This document shows positions 24,491 to 34,020 of a stretch of 34,020 nt of DNA, one piece after another. A program made the position numbers and the translations under genes. Source of the DNA: Bacteroidota bacterium (GTDB lineage Bacteria; Bacteroidota; Bacteroidia; Bacteroidales; F082). The stretch lies in NCBI GenBank assembly GCA_014382445.1, contig JACNJS010000008.1, forward strand, positions 1 through 34,020, given 5' to 3'. Numbering within the stretch: the first letter of the stretch is position 1; every line of letters begins with the position of its first letter. Under the pieces are notes generated by a model that did not search any database, had not been told where the DNA came from, and saw nothing but the letters and a program-made list of their open reading frames with translations.

Positions 24491-27400
24491 ATGGAAAAAT
24501 CAAATACGGCTTTAATAAAATTGATGCAATCCTTTTCAAGGATTACAGGCATTGCAGTTTTTCTTGTCGGATGCCTCGTTATTCTTGGATGGATACTTGA
24601 TGTAACGGCTTTGAAAAACATATTTACAAATTTTGTTTCGATGAAAATGAACACGGCTGTTTGTTTTGCGCTTGCCGGTGCTTCGCTCTTCATACTAACA
24701 AACAAAAATTTTACCCAAAGACTTGGATTTCTGAGTCAATTTTTTGCAGCCATTATAGTATTGATTGGCACATTAACGCTAATTGAATATTTCTTTAGTT
24801 TAAATCTTGGCATTGACCAATTGCTTATTTCAGAACAGCATGGTGCCGTAGGAACTGCTTTCCCCGGAAGAATGGCTGTACAAACTGCATTTAATTTTAT
24901 GCTTGTTGGATTGAGTTTGTTACTTCTGCATAAAAATTCCAATCGAGCCGTAATTGTTGCACAGTTTTTCTCACTTGCAATTTTGTTAGTCGGCTTTCTC
25001 GTTTTAATAGGTTACATCTATAATATTTCGGGTATTATAAGTATATCTTATTCGTCAGATATGGCATTACAGACAGCTTTGACGTTTGAATTAATCTCGT
25101 TAGGAATTCTTTCTTTCAATCCGGAGCGCGGATTTGTGAAATATTTTTCCGGTGCCGACGCAAGCAGTTTGATAATAAGACAACTTCTTCCAGCAATTAT
25201 TCTTATTCCGTTAGTTGTAGAAATATTAGTAACACTCGGAATAAAGACAGGTCTTTATACTATAGCGGAAGAACCGGCATTTCATACTTTGATAATCATT
25301 CTTGTCTTAATTTTAATTATTTGGCGTTCAGTCTTATCACTTAAACGAACTGAAGGAGAACGCAAGTTCGCAGAATTGCAACTCAGCAATAGTGAACAGC
25401 AATATCGCAGCATTATTCAGACTTCGATGGACGGTTTCTGGATTTGCGATACCGAGGGGCATATTTTAGATGTGAACGATGCTTATTGTCAGCTGATTGG
25501 ATACGAGCGCGAGGAACTTCTGAAAATGCGTGTCCCTGACGTGGAAATGAATGAAACTCCGGAGGAGACGGCGCAGCATATTCAAGAAGTCATAACAAAG
25601 GGTTATGTCCGTTTTGAAACTCGCCATCGGCGCAAAGACGGGCAAATACTGGAGATTGAGGTTAGCACCGTTTACGGGACAGACCCAGAGGGAGGACGTT
25701 TATTCATATTCCTGCGCGACATAACCGAGCGCAAGCTATCCGAAGAAAAACTAAAACAAATAGAATGGATGCTGTCAAAGCATTCCTCAATTTCTGTTAC
25801 AGATGAGGGGCTTCAAAATTCTCCTTCCGATCAAGGTTATGGAGATCTGACAGAACTTAATACTGACGGAATTATTCTTAAATCGGTGGGTAAAGAAATT
25901 CTATCAAATATCGTAAGCGAATATTTGAACTTGTTGGATACTTCTTCGGCAGTGTATGAAAAGAACGGTGATTATGCTTTCGGAATATTCTCTTCAAAGT
26001 TGTGCCGGCTTATGGATAGCGCTTCAAGAAAGTTGTGCAATACTGATGATAACGCTGAAGCGCTAAACTCCGGAAATTGGCTCTGCCACGAATCATGCTG
26101 GACTTGCTGCTCGAAGGAGTCCATGACAAAACGCGTTCCGGTTGATATCGAATGCAATGGCGGAATACGCTTATATGCAATACCCATTTTTGCAGGAGAA
26201 GATGTAATTGGAAGTATAAATTTCGGATATGGCGACCCACCGAGGGATCCTGTTAAAATAAAAGAGATTGCAAATTTATACAAGCTTGATTACGATGAAC
26301 TTCTAAAAGAAGCGTCTTCTTACAATTCTCGTCCAACTTATATTATTGATATGGCTAAGAATCGGCTCCATGCCTCAGCCAAATTGATAGGAATTTTAGT
26401 GGAACGCAAGCTCGCTGAAGAACAAATCAGTATTATCACCAAAAGGCTGGAGCTTGCAACCGAATCTGCGCAGATTGGTATTTGGGATTACGACATAAAG
26501 GAAAACGCCCTCTTGTGGGATAAACGCATGTATGAGCTGTATGGAATTCAACCGGAGGATTTCGGCGGCGCTTATGAAGCATGGGAAAAAGGTCTGCACC
26601 CGGATGATTTAATTACCGCACGTACTGAGTTGCAGGATGCTATAGCCGGAAAGAAGGATTTTCATACCCAATTTCGTGTGGTTTGGCCAGGCGGTCAGGT
26701 TCGTTTTATCGAAGCGCATGCAGTAGTACAATTAGCTTCTGATGGTTCTCCTCATCATATCACAGGGGTAAATTGGGATATCACCGAGCGCAAACGGGCA
26801 GAAGAAAATCTTCAAAAAACGCTAAACGATTTAGAACGTTCTAATAATGATCTTCAACAATTCGCCTATGTGGCTTCGCATGATTTGCAAGAACCTTTGC
26901 GGATGGTATCAAGTTATACTCAATTGCTTGAACGGAGATATAAAGATAAGCTCGATCAGGACGCTAATGACTTTATGAACTATGCAGTTGACGGCGCTAA
27001 CCGTATGCAAAAATTAATAAACGATATGCTCGATTATTCCCGTGTAACAACAAAAGGCAAAGAGTTTCATCCAATTGATACTAATTCAGCGCTCGGTCAG
27101 GCAATTGTAAACTTACAACAAAAAATACAATCAACTTCTGCTTTAATTACCAACGAAGAACTGCCGGTAATTATAGCTGACGAGGGACAAATAATAAGAT
27201 TATTCCAAAACCTGATAGGTAACGCAATTAAATATGCAGGCGACGAGACATCCAGAATTCATATTAGCTGTAACGACCTTCCGGATTTATGGCAGTTCTC
27301 TGTGCAGGATAACGGTATAGGTATAGCTGAAGAATTCAATGAGAGAATTTTTGTAATCTTTCAGCGGCTGCATTCAGGAAAAGATTACCCAGGTACCGGC

Positions 27401-27541
27401 ATTGGTTTAGCAATTTGTAAAAGGATCGCTGAAAGACATGGCGGAAAAATTTGGATTGAACCGGCACCCGATAAAGGAACAATTTTTCATTTCACTATTT
27501 TAAAAAGGAGCAAAAGCGATGAATATGACAGTAATAGGTAA
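24491..27541 (+). CDS. Membrane histidine kinase: 8TM-PAS-PocR-PAS-HisKA-HATPase
   Basis: 1016 residues. About eight transmembrane helices fill residues 15-285; three of them repeat the pattern MxxxTAxxFxLxxxxL (MKMNTAVCFAL, MAVQTAFNFML, MALQTALTFEL). Then PAS (about 302-420), a PocR-type ligand domain (about 450-595, DYAFGIFSSKLCRLMD, SGNWLCHESCWTCCSKES, GSINFGYGDPP), PAS (about 650-770, GIWDYDIKENALLWDKRMYE), HisKA of the phytochrome-like type with His797 in ASHDLQEPLRMV, and an ATPase domain (LIGNAIKYAG, DNGIGI, GTGIGLAICKRI). GAGGT sits 10 bases before the ATG. It overlaps the receiver gene at 27519 by 23 bases. PocR domains bind small hydrocarbon derivatives such as diols; the ligand here is unknown. 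The Cys-rich loop could also sense metal or redox state (inference). Confidence 0.88.
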   Translation: MEKSNTALIKLMQSFSRITGIAVFLVGCLVILGWILDVTALKNIFTNFVSMKMNTAVCFALAGASLFILTNKNFTQRLGFLSQFFAAIIVLIGTLTLIEYFFSLNLGIDQLLISEQHGAVGTAFPGRMAVQTAFNFMLVGLSLLLLHKNSNRAVIVAQFFSLAILLVGFLVLIGYIYNISGIISISYSSDMALQTALTFELISLGILSFNPERGFVKYFSGADASSLIIRQLLPAIILIPLVVEILVTLGIKTGLYTIAEEPAFHTLIIILVLILIIWRSVLSLKRTEGERKFAELQLSNSEQQYRSIIQTSMDGFWICDTEGHILDVNDAYCQLIGYEREELLKMRVPDVEMNETPEETAQHIQEVITKGYVRFETRHRRKDGQILEIEVSTVYGTDPEGGRLFIFLRDITERKLSEEKLKQIEWMLSKHSSISVTDEGLQNSPSDQGYGDLTELNTDGIILKSVGKEILSNIVSEYLNLLDTSSAVYEKNGDYAFGIFSSKLCRLMDSASRKLCNTDDNAEALNSGNWLCHESCWTCCSKESMTKRVPVDIECNGGIRLYAIPIFAGEDVIGSINFGYGDPPRDPVKIKEIANLYKLDYDELLKEASSYNSRPTYIIDMAKNRLHASAKLIGILVERKLAEEQISIITKRLELATESAQIGIWDYDIKENALLWDKRMYELYGIQPEDFGGAYEAWEKGLHPDDLITARTELQDAIAGKKDFHTQFRVVWPGGQVRFIEAHAVVQLASDGSPHHITGVNWDITERKRAEENLQKTLNDLERSNNDLQQFAYVASHDLQEPLRMVSSYTQLLERRYKDKLDQDANDFMNYAVDGANRMQKLINDMLDYSRVTTKGKEFHPIDTNSALGQAIVNLQQKIQSTSALITNEELPVIIADEGQIIRLFQNLIGNAIKYAGDETSRIHISCNDLPDLWQFSVQDNGIGIAEEFNERIFVIFQRLHSGKDYPGTGIGLAICKRIAERHGGKIWIEPAPDKGTIFHFTILKRSKSDEYDSNR

Positions 27542-27968
27542 ACCGGTTGAAATTCTCTTAGTAGAAGATAACCCCGGCGATGTGCGGCTTGCAAAAGAAG
27601 CATTGAAGGAAAGCAAAGTATATAACACACTTTCAACAGTTGAAGATGGTGTAGAAGCGATGGACTATCTTTACCGGCGCGGTAAATATTCCAAAGCTAC
27701 AAGGCCCGACCTGATAATTTTAGACTTGAACTTACCCAAAAAAGACGGGCGGCAAGTTCTAAATGAAATAAAATTAGATGAAAGCTTGAAGCGGATTCCT
27801 GTGGTAATTTTAACGACTTCGAAAGCAGAAGATGACATTTTAAAAGCTTATAATCTCCATGCAAATTGCTTTATTACAAAACCGTTAGATATTAATCAGT
27901 TCATTAAAGTAATTCAATCAATTCAAGATTTCTGGTTTACAATTGTAAAACTGCCTGATAATAAATAA
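27519..27968 (+). CDS. Rcp1-like stand-alone receiver protein
   Basis: 149 residues. The sequence EILLVEDNPGDVRLAKEALK and a long insert after the third helix (AMDYLYRRGKYSKATRPDLI) are typical of the Rcp1 class, the partner of bacterial phytochrome-type kinases. Phospho-site Asp69 is in ILDLNLPKKDG; TTSK and CFITKPLD complete the site. AAGGAG at 27505-27510 lies 8 bases before the ATG at 27519, an unusually clear ribosome binding site for this phylum; an in-frame ATG lies 6 bases on. The gene starts inside the end of the kinase gene, whose HisKA belongs to the matching SHDLQEPLR class. A kinase-receiver pair is therefore likely. Confidence 0.9.
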   Translation: MNMTVIGKPVEILLVEDNPGDVRLAKEALKESKVYNTLSTVEDGVEAMDYLYRRGKYSKATRPDLIILDLNLPKKDGRQVLNEIKLDESLKRIPVVILTTSKAEDDILKAYNLHANCFITKPLDINQFIKVIQSIQDFWFTIVKLPDNK

Positions 27969-27984
27969 ACACGTGTATAAAGAA

Positions 27985-30900
27985 ATGAAAACGATAAATA
28001 TTTTATTGATAGAAGATAATCTACCGGATGCAAGATTAATTAAAGAGTTGTTGAAAGAGATTCGATTCTTTAATCCCAAGATGGTTGTTGCAGAAACGAT
28101 TCGCAACGGCCTTGAACAGTTGCAAAAAAATGAGACTGATATCATCCTGCTCGATCTGAACCTGCCTGATAGTATGGGTCAACAAACGTTTGAAACAATC
28201 TACAATCGGCACAAAGAAATTCCTATCATACTAGTAAGCGGTTTGGAGGATGAGGAATTATCTATTAAGATGATTCAGCATGGCGCTCAAGATTTTATCA
28301 CAAAAGCAAATATTGATGCTCGCACACTCGAAAAGTCAATAACCTACTCACTCGAGAGAAATAATTTAACAACCAGCATTAATGGAGAATTGACCAACAG
28401 ATTAAGAGCAGAAGAATCGGCAAAGAGCATTAACCACCAAATCCAATTGATTTTAGAATGTGCAGAGGAAGGTATCTTTGGTCTTGACCTTGCAGGTAAT
28501 CACATCTTTGTAAACCCAAAGGCAGCAAAATTGCTTGGCTGCAAACCTGAAGAATTAATTGGAAAGAATAGCCATGCTATTTGGCATCACACTCGACCAA
28601 ACGGATTGCCCTATCCTTCTGAAGACTGCCCAATATATAAAACACTTAAAGATAAAAAAAGTAACTTGGGAGAAGAATATTTTTTTAGTAAGGACGGCTC
28701 GGGTTTCCCGGTTAAATATACCAGTACACCTATTATTGAGGAAGATAAAATAATTGGAGCCGTAGTTACATTTAGTGATATCACCGAGCGCAAACAAGCA
28801 GAAGAAGATGCTTTGCAAAATCAAGATCGTGCACGTCGGCAACGCAATGCGATCGCGACACTGGCTCTCGACAGTGCGATTACTTCCGGTGATATTCTAT
28901 CGATAGCGCATAAACTCACACAAACGATGTCGGATGCAACGCAGGTCGAACGAGTAAGTGTCTGGCTACTTTCCGAAACGGGGAAAGAATTGCTATGTGT
29001 TTCACTCTTCGAAATGCGCACAAAGAAGCACAGTGACGGGTTTGTCCTCCATGCAACCGATTATCCCCGATACTTCGAAACAATCCTTGCCGAAAGTTCA
29101 ATCAGTGTTAACGATGCGTGTTCAGACCAACGCACGAGCGAGTTTGCAGAAGGGTACCTGGTTCCACTGGGCATTACGTCGATGCTCGACGCTGCAATAA
29201 TCTGTGATGGAGAACTGGCCGGGGTTGTCTGCCTGGAGCACATTGGTGAGAAGCGTGAATGGAAACATGATGAAGGGGCATTTGCCAACACGATGGCATC
29301 TTTGTTGGCTCAAGCACTTGGCAACGCACAACAACGTCGGACCGAGGAACAACTGAAGCTCTTTGCCGCAATTCTTGAGCATTTAAACAGGAATAATGAA
29401 TGGCAAAATCTAATCAAGGATATTTTGAATGAAATAAAATTATTTACAGGATTTGATGCTGTTGGGATTCGGTTGAGACATGGTGAAGATTATCCATATT
29501 TTGTTCAAACCGGTTTTGCCGATGCTTTTATAAAAGAAGAAAATTTTCTGTGTGCAAAAGGAAAAGACGGTTCTTTAATTAAGAATGAAGCCGGTTTACC
29601 GGTTTTAGAATGTACCTGCGGGGTAGTATTATCCGGAAAGACAGATTCAAGCAAACCTTTCTTTACCAAAGGAGGCAGCTTTTGGACTAATCAGGCAACT
29701 GATTTATTGGATTTTTCACCAACTGAAGACCCGAGAACTAATCCCAGAAATAATTGCATTCATTCAGGTTATATGTCTGTTGCATTAGTCCCTATTCATT
29801 CGGGCGATGAGGTAATCGGATTGCTGCAATTAAACGATAAACAGCCTGACAGATTTACACTTGATTCAATTCAATTTTTTGAAAAGATCGGTTCAACTAT
29901 CGGTGTGGCATTTAAGAGAATGCAGTATGAAGAGAGCATAAATGAAAGTGAGGAAAAATATCGCAGCCTTGTTGATAATGCATTGGTTGGGGTTTATAAG
30001 GTTACTTTGGAGGGAAATTTAATTTTTGCCAATCAAGCTCTTCTTAATATTATAGAGTACGATGGCGATGATTACACTCAGATTAATGTGAAAGAATTTT
30101 ATAAAAATCCAAATGATAGAGATGAATTAGTTCGGTTAGAACTGGAAAAAGGAGAAATAATAAATTTTGAAACGGAATTAATTTCTTACAAGGGTAAACA
30201 TCTTACTGTAATTATTAATAGCAGGATTGAAAGGAATGTTTTATCTGGAATGATAATGAACATAACCAAGCGCAAACGTGCTGAAGAAGCTTTGATTGAG
30301 AATGAGGAACGTTACCAAAGTTTGATCCAAACAACCCTTGATGGTTTCTGGGTTGCTGATGCAGAAGGGCATCTTTTAGAAGTGAACGATGCTTATTGTT
30401 TAATGACAGGTTATTCGCGAGAAAAATTACTCACCATGCACATTAGTGATTTGGACGCTTTAGAAACTCCAGAAATTACCCGTGAACATGTTAAAAAAAT
30501 TATTTCCCAAGGGCAAAGTCGATTTGAAAGCAAACACCGCTGCGCCGATGGAAAAATTATAGAAGTGATGGTGAATACAATTTTTCTCACTTCTAAAAGC
30601 ATATTTCTGGTTTTTATAAATGATATAACCGAGCGCAAACATGCGGAAGCGGGATTACTAAAACTTAATAAAGCTGTTAGAAACACCCGTGAAGTAATTT
30701 TCATGACTGATAAAGAAGGGACCATAACATTTGTCAATCCGGAATTCACCAGAATGTATGGATATACCGCTGAGGAAGTTGTTGGGAAAGTTACGCCAAG
30801 AATATTGAAGAGTGATGTTATTAAAAAAGAAGAATATGAACAATTTTGGAATGCATTGCTTACTAAACAGAATATTTCTATACAACAATACATTAATAAA

Positions 30901-32172
30901 TGCAAGGACGGCAAACTTATAGACATTGAAGCTTCTGCGGATACAATTTTGGATGATAATGGTGATATCATAGGATTTCTGGCTATCCAAAGAGATATTA
31001 CCGAACGCAAACGTGCGGAAGAAGAATTGATCGAAGCCAAAGAAAAAGCTGAAGCCAGCGACCGCTTGAAGACAGCTTTTATGAATAATATTTCGCATGA
31101 AATCCGTACCCCGCTTAATGGAATTCTTGGTTTCGCGACATTTATAATACAACCGGACATTTCGCAGGAAGAGAAAGAAGCAATGCTAGAAACTTTAAAT
31201 ATAAGTGGTGAGCGATTGATAAATACGGTCACTGATTATATGGATATATCGCTAATTGTTTCAGGAAATATGAAAGTGTATTCTAAACCAGTTAATCTAT
31301 CTATGATGCTGAAAGAAGTCTATGTTCGTTTTCAGAAGCCCTGCCAAATAAAGAACCTGGAGCTTATACTTAATTTGCCGGATAGGGCAGATAATATCAT
31401 ATTGAAAACCGATAAGGAATCATTGCAGAAAACCTTAACTCATTTAGTCGACAACGCAGTAAAGTTTACTAAAAACGGTTCCATTGAATTAGGTTATAAT
31501 ATAAAATCCGATGAGGGTGCGTTTGAAATAGAGCTATTTGTAAAAGATACAGGGCAAGGTATAGCTAAGGAAGCACAAGATATTATTTTCAATTCTTTTA
31601 TGCAGGAACAGGTTTCCATTACTCGAGGGCACGAAGGTAGTGGACTGGGATTATCTATTGCCAATGGCCTTACCCAATTATTGGGTGGTAAAATACGATT
31701 GGAATCGGAAATAAATAGAGGAACCACCGTCTTCGTAACACTACCTGTTGATGAAACTACACAGTCTGAGATAATCAAATTTGATGTTATCAAAAACAAC
31801 GGAGAAAATATAAAAAAGATTCTAATTGCTGAAGATGATGAACTGAATTTTTTCTATTTTGAAACGGTGCTTAAAGGAAGAGCATGTAAAATATTGAGAG
31901 CTGAAAATGGCAGGGAGGCAGTTGATTTGTACCTCAAACATCCAGATATCGCCTTGATTTTGATGGATATTAAAATGCCTGTGATGGGTGGATTGGAAGC
32001 TACACGTCAAATAAAATCCTTCCGTAAAGACATTCCTATCATTGCCGTTACTGCTCATGCGCAAAGTGGAGATGAACACAAAATTCGAGAAGCCGGATGT
32101 GATGACTATATTTCTAAACCAATTGAAAAGACGAAGTTGATAGAATTAGTAAGCAAGTATATTACGATTTGA
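27985..32172 (+). CDS. Hybrid histidine kinase: REC-PAS-2xGAF-3xPAS-HisKA-HATPase-REC
   Basis: 1395 residues from the ATG at 27985; an in-frame GTG at 27973 is possible but less likely. Receiver 1 (1-125) has IEDN, Asp57 in ILLDLNLPDS, and Ser in place of the switch Thr (LVSGLED). Then PAS (about 153-272), GAF (about 286-454), GAF (about 462-649, VLECTCGVVLSGKTDSSKPF, GLLQLNDKQPDRF), and three PAS (about 656-766, 772-886, 892-1009). HisKA has His1038 in ISHEIRTPLNGILG; the ATPase domain has VDNAVKF, DTGQGI and GSGLGLS. Receiver 2 (about 1278-1395) has AEDDE, Asp1328 in LMDIKMPVMGG and YISKPIEK. No membrane segment. Receivers at both ends mark it as a relay node that may accept phosphate from the kinase or receiver encoded upstream. 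The first GAF is a GC-rich island (about 50% G+C), unlike its flanks. Confidence 0.9.
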   Translation: MKTINILLIEDNLPDARLIKELLKEIRFFNPKMVVAETIRNGLEQLQKNETDIILLDLNLPDSMGQQTFETIYNRHKEIPIILVSGLEDEELSIKMIQHGAQDFITKANIDARTLEKSITYSLERNNLTTSINGELTNRLRAEESAKSINHQIQLILECAEEGIFGLDLAGNHIFVNPKAAKLLGCKPEELIGKNSHAIWHHTRPNGLPYPSEDCPIYKTLKDKKSNLGEEYFFSKDGSGFPVKYTSTPIIEEDKIIGAVVTFSDITERKQAEEDALQNQDRARRQRNAIATLALDSAITSGDILSIAHKLTQTMSDATQVERVSVWLLSETGKELLCVSLFEMRTKKHSDGFVLHATDYPRYFETILAESSISVNDACSDQRTSEFAEGYLVPLGITSMLDAAIICDGELAGVVCLEHIGEKREWKHDEGAFANTMASLLAQALGNAQQRRTEEQLKLFAAILEHLNRNNEWQNLIKDILNEIKLFTGFDAVGIRLRHGEDYPYFVQTGFADAFIKEENFLCAKGKDGSLIKNEAGLPVLECTCGVVLSGKTDSSKPFFTKGGSFWTNQATDLLDFSPTEDPRTNPRNNCIHSGYMSVALVPIHSGDEVIGLLQLNDKQPDRFTLDSIQFFEKIGSTIGVAFKRMQYEESINESEEKYRSLVDNALVGVYKVTLEGNLIFANQALLNIIEYDGDDYTQINVKEFYKNPNDRDELVRLELEKGEIINFETELISYKGKHLTVIINSRIERNVLSGMIMNITKRKRAEEALIENEERYQSLIQTTLDGFWVADAEGHLLEVNDAYCLMTGYSREKLLTMHISDLDALETPEITREHVKKIISQGQSRFESKHRCADGKIIEVMVNTIFLTSKSIFLVFINDITERKHAEAGLLKLNKAVRNTREVIFMTDKEGTITFVNPEFTRMYGYTAEEVVGKVTPRILKSDVIKKEEYEQFWNALLTKQNISIQQYINKCKDGKLIDIEASADTILDDNGDIIGFLAIQRDITERKRAEEELIEAKEKAEASDRLKTAFMNNISHEIRTPLNGILGFATFIIQPDISQEEKEAMLETLNISGERLINTVTDYMDISLIVSGNMKVYSKPVNLSMMLKEVYVRFQKPCQIKNLELILNLPDRADNIILKTDKESLQKTLTHLVDNAVKFTKNGSIELGYNIKSDEGAFEIELFVKDTGQGIAKEAQDIIFNSFMQEQVSITRGHEGSGLGLSIANGLTQLLGGKIRLESEINRGTTVFVTLPVDETTQSEIIKFDVIKNNGENIKKILIAEDDELNFFYFETVLKGRACKILRAENGREAVDLYLKHPDIALILMDIKMPVMGGLEATRQIKSFRKDIPIIAVTAHAQSGDEHKIREAGCDDYISKPIEKTKLIELVSKYITI

Positions 32173-32249
32173 GATTTATGGTTATCGTTTTGCGGTTTAT
32201 ATTCGTAAAACTTCAAACATTCCCAATGCTTTCTCGAATACCCATTTAC

Positions 32250-32291
32250 TGTAAAATGCAGTTGGTAAGTCAATCAACACTGTGTTTTACA
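32250..32291 (+). terminator. Imperfect hairpin after the signalling block
   Basis: TGTAAAA (32250-32256) pairs with TTTTACA (32285-32291), and an inner stem GTTG (32261-32264) pairs with CAAC (32275-32278). It lies 78 bases after the stop of the last kinase gene and has no clear T run. It could be a terminator; the evidence is weak. The rest of the spacer 32173-32408 shows nothing I can name. Confidence 0.3.
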
Positions 32292-32408
32292 TAACCTTGA
32301 TGACGATTATCTTGTAAGCATCCGCATAACCGGTCAATAAACCCAAACCACCTTCCTTGTACCTATTCTAAATACGGGCATTTCATAAAATAAACCATGA
32401 GAAATTCC

Positions 32409-34020
<1,612 letters not shown>

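Noticed and set aside
30411-31232. 273-residue reading frame on the - strand
   Set aside because: It lies wholly opposite the PAS/HisKA region of the hybrid kinase, with no motif or promoter; a shadow of the real gene.

Overview
The window is an AT-rich (roughly 35% G+C by eye) chromosomal stretch from a member of the Bacteroidota. Three things support this: a type IX secretion (Por) sorting domain on the first protein; an HmuR/HmuY-like receptor locus typical of this phylum; and several promoters of the Bacteroidota form TTTG-N19/20-TAnnTTTG. The genus cannot be named from the sequence. Nearly all genes are on the + strand.

Region 1 (1-4074) is a surface-uptake operon. A TonB-dependent receptor with HmuR-like FRAP and NENL motifs is flanked by two related HmuY-like proteins, one with a T9SS tail and one with a lipobox. 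Region 2 (4075-10457) holds four housekeeping-type genes: a membrane metallophosphoesterase, an isoprenylcysteine/phospholipid-type methyltransferase, a saccharopine dehydrogenase-like oxidoreductase and a cation-chloride cotransporter-like permease. Three of the spacers here carry unrelated short tandem arrays: a G4-capable C3-4/TATA array, an AATGATNN octamer plus a 23-bp minisatellite, and an AACATAT/AACAAAT heptamer.

Region 3 (10458-12497) is accessory DNA. It has a nested palindromic element, an antitoxin/PIN-toxin pair, and a REP-associated (Y1/HUH) transposase on the - strand. The transposase is bracketed by copies of a palindromic repeat with core AGCGTAGTC/GACTACGCT.

Region 4 (12498-32172) is a 20-kb block of nine consecutive signal-transduction genes: a kinase-less GAF/PAS sensor, five histidine kinases (two of them large hybrids of about 1,400 residues), a NarL-type regulator and two stand-alone receiver proteins. 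Gene spacing suggests sub-operons: GAF/PAS sensor + Cache hybrid kinase + REC-kinase; NarX-like kinase + NarL-like regulator; PocR-type kinase + Rcp1-like receiver + hybrid kinase. Several PAS/GAF modules are GC-rich islands (about 50% G+C against 25-30% next to them) bounded by near-identical DITERKxAEE linkers, which suggests modular domain exchange.

Region 5 (32436-34020) begins an ADP-forming acyl-CoA synthetase-like gene. At about 33890 the sequence changes abruptly to about 71% G+C and encodes an internal piece of tRNA-guanine transglycosylase, in frame by chance. I read this as a chimeric junction (assembly or concatenation artefact), not a natural gene.
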